Source: Microbacterium sp. ACRRU | GTDB taxonomy: Bacteria > Actinomycetota > Actinomycetes > Actinomycetales > Microbacteriaceae | Assembly: GCF_022346945.1 (NCBI RefSeq) | Contig: NZ_JAKRNI010000007.1 | Coordinates: 1-64,000 of the forward strand | DNA length: 64,000 nucleotides | Direction: 5' to 3' | Shown here: one piece after another, positions 1-8,770 of the stretch | Layout of the letters: each line of letters starts with the position of its first letter | Position numbering within the stretch: position 1 is the stretch's first letter | Position numbers and translations under genes: made by a program | Notes under the pieces: model-generated | What the model saw: the letters and a program-made list of their open reading frames with translations, nothing else | Database searches by the model: none | Told to the model about the DNA's origin: nothing

Positions 1-34
1 GGTGGGGGCGGGGCGGGGGTGCGGTGGTGGTCAC
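1..34 (-). CDS. ftsW: FtsW-like protein, N-terminal fragment (cut by window edge)
   Basis: A GTG codon at 34 opens a frame reading MTTTAPPPRPH before the window ends. It lies 12 nt downstream of the murD stop, where dcw clusters usually carry ftsW, the septal peptidoglycan polymerase of the SEDS family. The Thr/Pro-rich start resembles the disordered N-termini of actinobacterial FtsW proteins. Only eleven codons are visible, so the call rests on gene order and not on any conserved FtsW residue. Confidence 0.45.
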   Translation of the reverse strand, partial: MTTTAPPPRPH

Positions 35-46
35 GCGGTGTTCCCC

Positions 47-1573
47 CTAATCGTGCGGTCGGGCCGTTCCGTCGTCCTGGTCGGCGATCCATGCCCGCAC
101 CGCATCGGCGAAGCGTTCACCGCGGTCGGAGTAGGAGGCGAACTGATCGAACGACGCCGCCGCGGGGGCGAGGAGAACGGTGTCTCCCTCCCGGGCCACG
201 TCGGCCGCCAGTTCGACGACCCGTGCCATGACGTCTTCAGTCTCGGTGTGGTCGACCTCGAAGAGCGGAACCGTCGGGGCGTGTCGCTCGAACGCCGCGA
301 CGATGTCGCCCCTCTCGACGCCGATGACGATGGCCGCACGCGCGGCGGCCCCGCGGGTGCGCACGAGGTCGGTGACGTCGACGCCCTTCAGCAGTCCGCC
401 CACCACCCACACCGCTCCCGGGTAGGCGGCGAGCGAGGAGCCCGCGGCGTGCGGGTTCGTGGCTTTGGAGTCGTCGATCCAGGTGACCCCCCGGTGCGCC
501 GCGATGACCTGGATGCGGTGCGGGTCGAGACGGAAACGCTCGAGCGCGTCATGGATGTCGGCCGGCGTCACACCGAGAGACCGGGCGAGGGCGCTCGCGG
601 CCAGGATGTTCGACACCACGTGGGGCGCGGCCAGACCCTGTTCGGCGAGGTCGGCGACGGTGGTGAGCTCCAGCGCCGACGTCGCGCGCTCCTCGAGGAA
701 GGCCCGATCGACCAGGATGCCGTCGACGACGCCGAGATCGCTCGGGCCGGGGACGCCGAGATCGAACCCGATGGCGCGGGCACCCTCGATGACCTCGGCC
801 TCTTCGACCATCTCCCGCGTCACGGCATCGGCCTTGTTGTACACGCACGCGACACGCGTGCGGGCGTAGACGCCGGCCTTGGCGTCGCGGTAGGCGTCGA
901 CACTGCCGTGCCACTCGAGGTGGTCGTCGGCGAGGTTCAGGCACACGGCAGCGTGCGGCGAGAGGGCGTCGTCCCCCGTCTGCCGGTTGAGGTACCACAG
1001 CTGGTGGCTGGAGAGCTCGACCACGAGCACGTCGAAGCCGCTCGGGTCGCGCACGGCATCCAGGACCGGCGTGCCGATGTTGCCCACCGGCACCGCGCGC
1101 AGACCGCCCGCGACGAGCATCTCGGCGGTGAGCCGGGTGGTCGTCGTCTTGCCGTTGGTGCCCGTGATGAGCACCCAGTCGGCGGGTCGCCCGTCCGGGC
1201 GCACGACCTTGTCGCGCACGCGCCAGGCCAGCTCGACGTCGCCCCACAACGGGATGCCCGCGTCCAGCGCCCACACGATGAGGGGATGCGACGGCGGGAA
1301 TCCCGGAGAGGCGATGACGACATCCGGAGCGAAATCCGCCAGGACGGAGGGCACGGTGTCGAGCGGACCGACATGGGCCTCGACCCCGATCACGGGGAGC
1401 AGGCGCGCGTACTCGGGGTCGGCCTTCTCGGTGACCACGAGCACCTCGGCCCCCAGCTCGGCGAGGGTGTCGGCGGCCGAGAAGCCGGTCATGGACAGGC
1501 CCAGCACGGCGACGCGCAGACCTTTCCACTCGGCGTACCAGCTGGTGAGGGACGCCACGTTCCGCGTGCTCAT
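47..1573 (-). CDS. murD: UDP-N-acetylmuramoylalanine--D-glutamate ligase MurD
   Basis: This cytoplasmic ATP-dependent ligase adds D-glutamate to UDP-MurNAc-L-Ala. The 508-residue protein has an N-terminal Rossmann-like UDP-binding domain (VAVLGLSMTG near 21-30), the Mur ligase P-loop GTNGKTTT at 138-145, a central region with ELSSHQL and a C-terminal domain with the DDSKATNPHA motif, a Mur ligase signature. The ATG at 1573 overlaps the mraY stop in an ATGA, which implies translational coupling. In Microbacteriaceae with B-type peptidoglycan the D-Glu residue is also the cross-linking position, so this enzyme places the branch point. I see nothing odd in the sequence. Confidence 0.97.
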   Translation of the reverse strand: MSTRNVASLTSWYAEWKGLRVAVLGLSMTGFSAADTLAELGAEVLVVTEKADPEYARLLPVIGVEAHVGPLDTVPSVLADFAPDVVIASPGFPPSHPLIVWALDAGIPLWGDVELAWRVRDKVVRPDGRPADWVLITGTNGKTTTTRLTAEMLVAGGLRAVPVGNIGTPVLDAVRDPSGFDVLVVELSSHQLWYLNRQTGDDALSPHAAVCLNLADDHLEWHGSVDAYRDAKAGVYARTRVACVYNKADAVTREMVEEAEVIEGARAIGFDLGVPGPSDLGVVDGILVDRAFLEERATSALELTTVADLAEQGLAAPHVVSNILAASALARSLGVTPADIHDALERFRLDPHRIQVIAAHRGVTWIDDSKATNPHAAGSSLAAYPGAVWVVGGLLKGVDVTDLVRTRGAAARAAIVIGVERGDIVAAFERHAPTVPLFEVDHTETEDVMARVVELAADVAREGDTVLLAPAAASFDQFASYSDRGERFADAVRAWIADQDDGTARPHD

Positions 1574-2676
1574 ACCCGCGCCAGCCATTCCACGTAGAAG
1601 AACCCGACGCCCGAGACGGCGAGAAGGCCCGCGATGATCCACATCCGCACGACGATCGTCACCTCCGGCCAGCCGCGCATCTCCAGGTGATGGTGCAGGG
1701 GGCTCATCAGGAACAGCCGCTTGCCCCGCGTGATCTTGAAGTAGATGCGCTGCAGGATTACCGAGCCCGAGGCGATGACGTAGACGCCGGCGATGAGGAC
1801 GAGCAGCAGCTCGGTGCGCGTAAGGATCGCCAGTGCGGCGATGACGCCGCCGATCGCCATCGACCCGCAGTCGCCCATGAAGACCTTGGCCTTGGGGGCG
1901 TTCCACCACAGGAAGCCCACCAGCGCTCCCACGAACGCGGCGGACACGATCGCGAGATCGAAGGGGTCGCGCACCGCGTAGCATCCGGCTTGCACGGAGG
2001 GGTCGAGCACGTCGGCGCACATCTGCTGGTTCTGCCAGAACGCCATGAGACTGTACGCACCGACCACGAAGATGCCCGAGCCCGCCGCGAGTCCGTCGAG
2101 CCCGTCGGCGACGTTGACGGAGTTCGACGTCGCCGTGCCGATCAGCGAGATCCAGGCCAGGTACAGCAGCCAGCCCAGGACGGGCCCGAGAGCGAACAGC
2201 CACAGGACCTGGATATCGCGGAAAATCGAGATGTATCCCGACGCCGGCGTCTGACCGTACGCGTTGGGGAAGTTCAGCGCCACGATCGCGAACGGCACGG
2301 CCACGATGACCTGGCCGGCGATCTTGCGCCATCCGGAGAGGCCGAGGCTGTTCTGGAACCGGACCTTCATGTAGTCGTCGATGAAGCCGACGACGCCGAA
2401 GCCCAGCATGAGCCACAGCACGAGCAGCCCCGAGAGCGTCGGCGGGTTGTTGCCGGCGTAGGCGCCGATGAAGTACCCGACGATGGTGCCGAGGATGAAG
2501 ATCGTGCCGCCCATGGTGGGCGTTCCGCGCTTGGCGCCGTGCGAGGGGTTGTGCACGTTCTCGGGCGTGCGGATGACCTGTCCCCAGCCCCACTTCCGGA
2601 AGCCCCGCAGGAACACCGGAGTGAGGAACAGCGTGAAGGCCAGAGAGATCCCCGCGGATGTCAGAAGTGATCTCAC
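1570..2676 (-). CDS. mraY: Phospho-N-acetylmuramoyl-pentapeptide transferase MraY
   Basis: This integral membrane enzyme transfers phospho-MurNAc-pentapeptide to undecaprenyl phosphate to make lipid I. The 368-residue protein has about ten hydrophobic segments and the family motifs KRGTPTMGG, the DDYMK aspartates, NVADGLDGLA, MGDCGS and the HHHLE loop near the C-terminus. The start is a GTG at 2676 that overlaps the murF TGA stop (GTGA), and its stop overlaps the murD ATG. The three genes are therefore stitched together by 4-nt overlaps and are almost certainly translated as one coupled unit. Confidence 0.97.
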   Translation of the reverse strand: MRSLLTSAGISLAFTLFLTPVFLRGFRKWGWGQVIRTPENVHNPSHGAKRGTPTMGGTIFILGTIVGYFIGAYAGNNPPTLSGLLVLWLMLGFGVVGFIDDYMKVRFQNSLGLSGWRKIAGQVIVAVPFAIVALNFPNAYGQTPASGYISIFRDIQVLWLFALGPVLGWLLYLAWISLIGTATSNSVNVADGLDGLAAGSGIFVVGAYSLMAFWQNQQMCADVLDPSVQAGCYAVRDPFDLAIVSAAFVGALVGFLWWNAPKAKVFMGDCGSMAIGGVIAALAILTRTELLLVLIAGVYVIASGSVILQRIYFKITRGKRLFLMSPLHHHLEMRGWPEVTIVVRMWIIAGLLAVSGVGFFYVEWLARV

Positions 2677-4085
2677 GCGAACGATTCTCCCAGACGGTCG
2701 CCGAGGAACCGCAGCCCGGCGGAGTTGGACGACTTCACCAGCACACGGTCGCCGTCGCGCAACTCCCCCATGAGGTAGTCGTAGGCGGCATCGGCATCCG
2801 GGAAGAACACGGCCTCGCCGTCCCACGACCCCTGGGCGATCGCCTCGAGATACATGCGGCGGGCGTCCTGCCCGATGACGACGATGCGCTGGATGCGCAG
2901 GCGCACCGCGAGCAGACCCACGCGGTCGTGCTCCTCGTCGGCGTACTCGCCGAGCTCGCTCATCGCCCCGAGCACCGCGACGGTGCGCTCGTGGGGACCG
3001 GTGATCTGCGCCAGCGTGCGCAACGCCGCGGCCATCGAGTCGGGGCTGGCGTTGTAGGCGTCGTTGATGATGCGCACCCGCTCGGATCCGAGCGGCTGCA
3101 TGCGCCACCGTTCGGCGAGTTCCACGGTCGACAGGCGCGCGATGGCATCCTCGGCCCGCACCCCCAGGGCGGTCGCGGCGGCGACCGCGGCGAGAGCGTT
3201 CATCACGTGGTGCTCGCCGAGGACGCGCAGCTCGAGCGTGTGCTCCTCGCCGTCGACCACAAGGGCGGCCCGGGTCCCGGATGCCGAGACCTCGACGTCC
3301 GTGGCGCGGACGTGCGCCCGCTCTCCGCGCCCGAACCAGCGGACCTCCTGGCCCCGTTCACGGGCGATCGGCTCCATCGCCGCGACACGCGGGTCGTCGG
3401 CGTTCAGCACGGCGAGCCCACCCTCGCGCGTGGCCCGCACGAGCTCGCTCTTGGCGTGGAAGGTGGACTCGATGCCGCCGAACCCGCCGGCGTGCGCCAT
3501 CCCCACCATCAGGACGACCCCGATGTCGGGGGTGACCAGACCGGCGAGGTGAGCGATGGCGCCGGGGGCGCTGGCACCGAATTCGCTCACGAGGAACCGC
3601 GTGTCCTCGCTCACGCGCAGCATGGTCAGCGGGGCGCCGACCTCGTTGTTGAACGACGCGCGGGGTGCGACCGTGGGACCTTCGTCCTCGAGGATGCGCG
3701 CGAGGAGGTTCTTGGTGGTCGTCTTGCCGTTCGAGCCGGTGATCCCCACGATGCGCAGGTCACCCGCGGCCCGCACGCGGGCGACGACGTCGCTCGCGAG
3801 CGCGGCGAGGGCCGCGACGACGTCGGGGACCACGATCTGCGTGACCGGCTCGTCGAGCTCTCGCTCGACCAGCGCGAGCGCTGCGCCGCGTTCGACGGCG
3901 GCCGGGACGAACAGATGACCGTCGGTGGTCTCGCCGGGCTTGGCGACGAAGATCCCGCCCGGCTCGATCAAGCGCGAATCGGTGTCGACGAGACCCGAGA
4001 CGGTGCTGTCGGGGGTGTCGTCGCCGCGCAGCACGAGACGACCTCCGAGCACGGAGGCGATGTGGGAGAGGCTGGTGGAGATCAT
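2673..4085 (-). CDS. murF: UDP-MurNAc-tripeptide--D-alanyl-D-alanine ligase MurF
   Basis: This cytoplasmic ligase attaches D-Ala-D-Ala to complete the UDP-MurNAc pentapeptide. The 470-residue protein shows the N-terminal substrate domain (PGETTDGHLFV around 50-60), the P-loop GSNGKTTT at 117-124, FNNEVGAPLT in the central domain and the C-terminal NDAYNASPDSM motif typical of MurF. The ATG at 4085 follows the ftsI stop by 53 nt. MurE, the enzyme for the previous step, normally sits directly upstream of murF but is not encoded here, so its gene must be elsewhere. Confidence 0.97.
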   Translation of the reverse strand: MISTSLSHIASVLGGRLVLRGDDTPDSTVSGLVDTDSRLIEPGGIFVAKPGETTDGHLFVPAAVERGAALALVERELDEPVTQIVVPDVVAALAALASDVVARVRAAGDLRIVGITGSNGKTTTKNLLARILEDEGPTVAPRASFNNEVGAPLTMLRVSEDTRFLVSEFGASAPGAIAHLAGLVTPDIGVVLMVGMAHAGGFGGIESTFHAKSELVRATREGGLAVLNADDPRVAAMEPIARERGQEVRWFGRGERAHVRATDVEVSASGTRAALVVDGEEHTLELRVLGEHHVMNALAAVAAATALGVRAEDAIARLSTVELAERWRMQPLGSERVRIINDAYNASPDSMAAALRTLAQITGPHERTVAVLGAMSELGEYADEEHDRVGLLAVRLRIQRIVVIGQDARRMYLEAIAQGSWDGEAVFFPDADAAYDYLMGELRDGDRVLVKSSNSAGLRFLGDRLGESFA

Positions 4086-4138
4086 TGCGGTGTACGGACG
4101 CCCTTTCCGTTTCGGAGGAGAGGCCGGCATCCGGCGTA

Positions 4139-5932
4139 TCAGCCGAACTTGGGCAGTTCGGGGGTGGTGGAGCCGGACGGGATCACCCGGTAGTTCTTGA
4201 GGACCTGGGTGAGCGCCTTCTGGAAGGCGGGGGCGTTGGCCGCAGACGACTTTACCGTTCGCGGTTCGTCGAGGTTGACCGAGACGATGTACTGCGGGTC
4301 GTCGGCGGGCGCGAAACCGATCATGGTGGTGAAGTACGCGTCGGGCTTGTACGCGCCGGTGTCGGGGTCGGTCTTCTCGCCGGTGCCGGTCTTGATCGCC
4401 ACGCGATAGCCCGGGATGGCGACCTGCGAAGCGAGAGTCCCCTGGGTGGCGACGTTCTCGAGCATCTGCGACACCTTCGAGGCGGTGTCGGCGGAGATGA
4501 CCCGCTCCCCCTCGGCGGTCGGGGCGTCCGTGACGGTGCCGTCGGCGGCCGTGCACCCTTCCACGAGCGAGAGCGGCATGCGCACACCCCCGTTCGCGAT
4601 CGTCTGATAGACGCCGACGAGCTGCGGGATCGTGACGGCCAGACCCTGACCGAACGTGGTGTTGTAGAACGTCTGATCGCCCCATTGCTCGACGGGGTGG
4701 AGGATGCCGCCCGACTCGCCGGGGAAGTCGATCGCCGTGGGGGTGCCCAGCCCGAACTTCTTCATGTAGTCGTACCGGGTCTGCGCCGGGATCATCTCGC
4801 CGAACTTCGAGATGCCGACGTTCGAGGAGTCGATGAGGACACCGGTGAGGGTGTAGGTGTTCGCGCCGTGTGCGAACGCATCCGAGACGCGCGCGCCGCC
4901 GCGCAACGTTTCCCGCGAGGCTGCGGTGACGGTCGTGTCGCTGGTGAACGAGCCGCTGTCCAAGCCGATCGCGGCGGTGAGCGCCTTGAACGTCGACCCG
5001 GGTTCGTTGGGGTCGGTGAACGACCAGCTGCCGCGCTCTTCGGACGGGGTCGCGGTGGGATCGTTCGGGTCGACCGTGGGGTATTCGGCGAGGGCGCGCA
5101 CTTTGCCGGTCTTCGCTTCGACGACGGTGATCGCGCCGCGCACCGACCCGGTGTTCTGGACCTGCTCGGCGATCAGCTGCCCCATGTACCACTGGAGGTC
5201 GCGGTCGATCGTCAGCGTCAGGGTGCCGCCGTCGACGGCCGGTGCGGTCTGGACCTCGGTGCCCGGCAGCACGACCCCGTCGCGTCCCTGCTGGAAGACC
5301 ACCTCGCCGTCGCGGGAAGCGAGACAGTCGTTGTCGGCGAGCTCGAGCCCTCCCAGCGCCTGCCCGTCGCTGCCCACGAAGCCGAGGAGGTTGCCGGCCA
5401 CGGCGCCGTCGGGGTAGACCCGTCCGGCCCGGGGCGGGAACGTCAGGAACGGTAGACCCAGCTCAGCGAGCGCCCGATACTGCTCGGTGGAGACGTCCGT
5501 CGCGATGATCGCGTAGCGCGAGCCCGGGTCGGCGGCGATCGCGTCGTTGACGACGCTCTCGACGGTCGCCGGGTCCTGCCCGGTGACCGCGGCGATCTGC
5601 GCGGCGATCTCGGCCCAGGTGCGCGTGACCGGGGCCGCGTCGTCGCCGCGGACGGTGACGCCCTGCGCGGCGAGCATCGGATCGACCTGGACGTCGTAGC
5701 GGTGCACGCTTGAGGCCAGCGTCACGCCGTGTTCGTCGACGATCGCACCGCGCGACCCGTACTCGACGCGCGAGCTCTGCAGTCCCATCGCGAGCGAGTC
5801 GTCCACGTGCTCGCGGGCGTTGACGACCTGGATGTCGATGAGACGGACGACGAAGGCGATGAGCACGACGAGCACGACGGCGAGAGCCGCCACGGTACGC
5901 TGACGCGGGGATCGGGAGACTGTCGTCGTCAT
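4139..5932 (-). CDS. ftsI: Septal peptidoglycan transpeptidase FtsI / class B penicillin-binding protein
   Basis: This 597-residue class B PBP is the transpeptidase that partners FtsW at the septum. It has an N-terminal cytoplasmic tail and one membrane anchor (about residues 13-31). A PBP dimerisation domain follows, then a transpeptidase domain with the nucleophile Ser313 in STFK, the SSN motif at 369-371 and KTG at 514-516. No PASTA domain is seen. The ATG at 5932 lies 4 nt downstream of the ftsL-like stop, so the two are co-translated. All three active-site motifs are intact. Confidence 0.96.
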   Translation of the reverse strand: MTTTVSRSPRQRTVAALAVVLVVLIAFVVRLIDIQVVNAREHVDDSLAMGLQSSRVEYGSRGAIVDEHGVTLASSVHRYDVQVDPMLAAQGVTVRGDDAAPVTRTWAEIAAQIAAVTGQDPATVESVVNDAIAADPGSRYAIIATDVSTEQYRALAELGLPFLTFPPRAGRVYPDGAVAGNLLGFVGSDGQALGGLELADNDCLASRDGEVVFQQGRDGVVLPGTEVQTAPAVDGGTLTLTIDRDLQWYMGQLIAEQVQNTGSVRGAITVVEAKTGKVRALAEYPTVDPNDPTATPSEERGSWSFTDPNEPGSTFKALTAAIGLDSGSFTSDTTVTAASRETLRGGARVSDAFAHGANTYTLTGVLIDSSNVGISKFGEMIPAQTRYDYMKKFGLGTPTAIDFPGESGGILHPVEQWGDQTFYNTTFGQGLAVTIPQLVGVYQTIANGGVRMPLSLVEGCTAADGTVTDAPTAEGERVISADTASKVSQMLENVATQGTLASQVAIPGYRVAIKTGTGEKTDPDTGAYKPDAYFTTMIGFAPADDPQYIVSVNLDEPRTVKSSAANAPAFQKALTQVLKNYRVIPSGSTTPELPKFG

Positions 5933-5936
5933 GGGC

Positions 5937-6554
5937 TTATCGTGTCGCGGGTGTGGGCAGGCCGTCGCTGATCGGCGGGGGTGTCGCCGATCCGGTGCTC
6001 GAAACGGGTGCGTCGGCCGGGCCGTCGGACGCGGCGGCGGCGTCGGTCCCGGGCGCCGCGTCGACCGCCGCCCGAGGGTCGGTCACGAGAGGAACGCCCG
6101 AGATGAGCGCGTTGCGCACGGAGCCCCGCCCGATGGCATCCACCGACGATGCGCCCTCGGAGGGCTTGCCGGCTCCGATGACCGCCCCGTCGCTGAGTCG
6201 CAGGTAGGTGGGCGTCTCGTCGATGACCATTCCCAGAGCCGCGGCGTTGGCGGCGAGGTACTGGGGCGAGTTCAGGCCCGCGACCTCGTCGTAGAGGATC
6301 TGCTTCTGGTAGGTCAGGTCGCGCTGCTGCTGCGTGAGCTCCGCGATCTCGAACGAGCTCTGCGTCGTGAGGATCGACAGGCCCATCTGCACGAGCGCGA
6401 TCGTCACCGCTCCCAGGACGGCGATGACGCCGAACGCACGCCGGGGAACACGCCGACGGGCGGGGGCGTCGACGAGGTGCAGGCGGCGGGGCTCGCGGAC
6501 CGGAACCGGGAACTCCGGCAGGAACGTCGCGTCGATGGTCTGGGGAGCGCTCAT
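5937..6554 (-). CDS. FtsL-like septum formation protein with long C-terminal extension
   Basis: This 205-residue bitopic protein sits between rsmH and ftsI, the usual place for ftsL. It has a basic cytoplasmic N-terminus, one membrane segment ([20 protein letters not shown], about 41-60) and a heptad-like stretch after it ([20 protein letters not shown]) that fits an FtsL/DivIC-type coiled coil. The last 70 or so residues are Ala/Pro/Ser/Asp rich, look disordered and are longer than in classical FtsL. FtsL sequences are poorly conserved, so the assignment rests on topology and gene order. Its ATG overlaps the rsmH stop (ATGA). Confidence 0.8.
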   Translation of the reverse strand: MSAPQTIDATFLPEFPVPVREPRRLHLVDAPARRRVPRRAFGVIAVLGAVTIALVQMGLSILTTQSSFEIAELTQQQRDLTYQKQILYDEVAGLNSPQYLAANAAALGMVIDETPTYLRLSDGAVIGAGKPSEGASSVDAIGRGSVRNALISGVPLVTDPRAAVDAAPGTDAAAASDGPADAPVSSTGSATPPPISDGLPTPATR

Positions 6555-7504
6555 GCGTCCTCCTGGATCCTCTCGGCCGCGCGCAGACGCACGGGGGTGG
6601 CGCGCGGGTTGGCCGCACGTTCTTCTTCGCTCGCGAGCTCGGCTCCGCGCACGAGGAGGCGGAACTTCGGGGCGTGTTCGGGAAGCTCGACCGGCAGACC
6701 CCGGGGGGCGGTGGATGCCGAAGCCTCGGCGAACACGCGCTTGACCAGGCGATCCTCGAGCGACTGGTATGACAGGACGACGATGCGCCCCCCGACACCG
6801 AGAACGCTCAGCGCGGCCGGGATGGCGCGCTCGAGCACCGACAACTCGGCGTTGACCTCGATGCGCAGCGCCTGGAAGACCCGCTTGGCGGGATGCCGCT
6901 CCCGCAGGACTGCGGCGGGGGTCGCCGCCTGCAGCACCTCGACGAGCTGACCGGAGCGCTCGAGCGGCGCCTGCTGGCGCGCCGCGATGATCGCGCGGGC
7001 GTAGCGCGCGGCGAGCTTCTCTTCGCCGTACCGCTCGAAGATGCGGCGGAGGTCGCCTTCGCCGTACGTCGCGAGCACCTCGGCCGCGGTGACGCCCGAC
7101 GTCTGGTCCATGCGCATGTCCAGCGGGGCGTCCTGTGCGTACGCGAATCCCCGAGAGGCCTCGTCGAGCTGCAGAGACGACACTCCGAGGTCGAACAGGA
7201 TGCCGTCGACCGTCTCGACACCCGCGGAGGCCACGGCGGCGGCGATGCCGTCGTAGACGGTGTGGACGAACGTGGTGCGGTCCGCGAAGCGCGCAAGACG
7301 CTCTCCCGCGATCCGGAGGGCGTCGGTGTCGCGATCCAGTCCGATCAGCCGCGCCGTCGGGAAGCGCTCGAGGAAGGCTTCGGAGTGCCCGCCCATTCCC
7401 AGGGTGGCGTCGACGAAGACGGCTCCGTCGCGGTCGAGGGCCGGAGCCAGCAGTTCGGCGCACCGTTCGAGGAGCACGGGGGTGTGGATGTCGCGGATGT
7501 CCAT
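6551..7504 (-). CDS. rsmH: 16S rRNA (cytosine1402-N4)-methyltransferase RsmH (MraW)
   Basis: This SAM-dependent methyltransferase modifies C1402 of 16S rRNA. The 317-residue protein contains HTPVLLERC at the start, the SAM-binding motif [27 protein letters not shown], the MRMDQT segment and a C-terminal [15 protein letters not shown] block, all standard for MraW. It follows mraZ by 96 nt, the one real gap inside the mraZ-to-ftsW run, and ends in an ATGA overlap with the ftsL-like gene. Confidence 0.97.
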   Translation of the reverse strand: MDIRDIHTPVLLERCAELLAPALDRDGAVFVDATLGMGGHSEAFLERFPTARLIGLDRDTDALRIAGERLARFADRTTFVHTVYDGIAAAVASAGVETVDGILFDLGVSSLQLDEASRGFAYAQDAPLDMRMDQTSGVTAAEVLATYGEGDLRRIFERYGEEKLAARYARAIIAARQQAPLERSGQLVEVLQAATPAAVLRERHPAKRVFQALRIEVNAELSVLERAIPAALSVLGVGGRIVVLSYQSLEDRLVKRVFAEASASTAPRGLPVELPEHAPKFRLLVRGAELASEEERAANPRATPVRLRAAERIQEDA

Positions 7505-7600
7505 GATGACGGGGATCGTTCGCCGACTCTGATCCCCATCCGCTCGACCTGGCGCCGGGGAAGTGCGTCAGGGCGTGCGGCTGGGAATCACAGCCGGCGA

Positions 7601-8032
7601 TCAGAACAGGCCCGGGATCACCTCCTGCTCCATCTCGGCGTAGGTCTCTTCGTTGCTCTCGGCGTAGGCGTTCCAGGCCGCGGCGTCCCAGATCTCGGCG
7701 TGGGCTCCCACTCCGGTCACCACGAGCTCGCGATCGAGCCCCGCGTAGGCCCGCAGTGCCGGGGGCACCGTGATGCGGTTCTGCCCGTCGGGCTTCTCGG
7801 CGCTGGCTCCCGAGAGGAACATGCGCAGGAAGTCGCGGGCCTGCTTGTTGCTGAGCGGAGCCTCACGGATCCGCTCGTGAACGCGCTCGAACTCCTCGGT
7901 GCTGAACACGTAGAGGCAGCGGTCCTGCCCCCGGGTGATCACCACTCCGGCGCCGAGATCGTCACGGAACTTCGCGGGCAGGATGACGCGCCCTTTGTCG
8001 TCGAGCTTGGGGGTGTGCGTGCCGAGCAGCAT
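7601..8032 (-). CDS. mraZ: Transcriptional regulator MraZ
   Basis: MraZ is a ring-forming SpoVT/AbrB-fold DNA-binding protein that regulates its own dcw operon. The 143-residue protein begins [19 protein letters not shown], and two MraZ half-domains are visible, the second around [17 protein letters not shown] chose the ATG at 8032 over an in-frame GTG at 8044. Canonical MraZ starts with M(L/F)LGTHTPKLD, and the purine run AAGGGGG sits 11 nt before the ATG but directly against the GTG. A three-repeat operator lies 38-67 nt upstream. Confidence 0.95.
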   Translation of the reverse strand: MLLGTHTPKLDDKGRVILPAKFRDDLGAGVVITRGQDRCLYVFSTEEFERVHERIREAPLSNKQARDFLRMFLSGASAEKPDGQNRITVPPALRAYAGLDRELVVTGVGAHAEIWDAAAWNAYAESNEETYAEMEQEVIPGLF

Positions 8033-8069
8033 TCGGGCGTCCACCCCCTTCGTCCGGCCTGCGAAGTTT

Positions 8070-8099
8070 CCCCCACTTTACTCCACCGCCCTCCACTTT
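8070..8099 (-). promoter_or_regulatory. Triple 10-bp MraZ-type operator
   Basis: Read on the minus strand this is three consecutive 10-mers, AAAGTGGAGG, GCGGTGGAGT and AAAGTGGGGG. Each has GTGG at the same register. Known MraZ sites are direct repeats with a 10-bp period built around TGGG/GTGG, so this is very probably the autoregulatory site of the dcw operon. The upstream stretch to 8279 holds no gene that I can support. Confidence 0.8.
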
Positions 8100-8273
8100 G
8101 CCATCAAAATCCGGGGGTTCTCCTCCCCCGCGGCGTTGTGTATGGTCTGCGCACACGTCCGAGCCGCACGACGGGAGCCGCGATTTTGCGCTCAACCGAC
8201 CCGCCCGATCGACCTCCGACGCACGGGTGTGGAGGAAAAGGGAGGATCACCGCGGAGCGAGTGTCGCGCGCAC

Positions 8274-8304
8274 AAAAAAGCACCGGCTCCGAAGAGCCGG
8301 TGCT
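8274..8304 (-). terminator. Rho-independent terminator of the DUF3040 gene
   Basis: A perfect 10-bp stem (GCACCGGCTC at 8280-8289, GAGCCGGTGC at 8294-8303) with loop CGAA is followed on the minus strand by a run of six T. It lies 19 nt past the stop of the DUF3040 gene and insulates it from the dcw operon promoter. Confidence 0.9.
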
Positions 8305-8322
8305 AGGTGGAAGGGCTGGGTG

Positions 8323-8706
8323 TCAGCGCCCCTCGTTGCGGCGGTCCCACCGCTCGTTCATGCGATCCATGAAGGAGCCGCCGGTCCTGCGGGGAGCGCG
8401 CGGTGACGGTGAGCCGGCCGACGGGACACGAGAGGAGTTGCGCGTGGGCGTCACGGCGAAGACGACTCCGCCGACCATCACGACGAACCCGACCACGCCG
8501 ACGGCGATGCCGAGGAAGCCGGTGTTGAAGCCGATGGAGACGCCGACGATGAGAGCCCCGAGACCCGCGAGCACAAGGATCGAGCCGAGGACGATGTTGC
8601 GGTAGCTGAGCGCGCGGTGGGGAGCCGTGACGACGTCGGCGTCGTTACTCATGAGATGGCGTTCCATCTCGTCCAGCAGACGCTGCTCCTGTTCGGAGAG
8701 TGGCAT
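8323..8706 (-). CDS. DUF3040 family membrane protein
   Basis: This 127-residue actinobacterial protein starts MPLSEQEQRLLDEMERHL, the hallmark of DUF3040. Two adjacent transmembrane segments follow (about 38-57 and 63-84), then an Arg/Ser/Pro-rich cytoplasmic tail ending DRMNERWDRRNEGR. The family has no established function but is repeatedly found beside dcw clusters in actinobacteria. It is monocistronic here, with its own -10 at 8736-8741 and its own terminator. Confidence 0.85.
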   Translation of the reverse strand: MPLSEQEQRLLDEMERHLMSNDADVVTAPHRALSYRNIVLGSILVLAGLGALIVGVSIGFNTGFLGIAVGVVGFVVMVGGVVFAVTPTRNSSRVPSAGSPSPRAPRRTGGSFMDRMNERWDRRNEGR

Positions 8707-8735
8707 GCATCCCCCTCTATTGCTCAGTACGGTCG

Positions 8736-8741
8736 ATTCTA
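8736..8741 (-). promoter_or_regulatory. -10 box of the DUF3040 gene
   Basis: The minus strand reads TAGAAT about 30 nt before the ATG at 8706, giving a 5' UTR of roughly 23 nt that contains the purine run AGAGGGGG. The -10 box for the divergent gene at 8771 lies only about 18 nt away. Confidence 0.5.
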
Positions 8742-8758
8742 CGCGGGGCGTGGATCAC

Positions 8759-8764
8759 TAGGCT
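8759..8764 (+). promoter_or_regulatory. -10 box, predicted leaderless polyprenyl synthase gene
   Basis: TAGGCT is followed by exactly six bases and then the GTG start at 8771. There is no Shine-Dalgarno. This is the geometry of actinobacterial leaderless promoters (TANNNT). Confidence 0.55.
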
Positions 8765-8770
8765 AGGCCC

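Noticed and set aside
2..1597. A 531-codon plus-strand open frame opposite murD
   Set aside because: Composition is typical of an antisense shadow, and murD on the minus strand is complete and well conserved.
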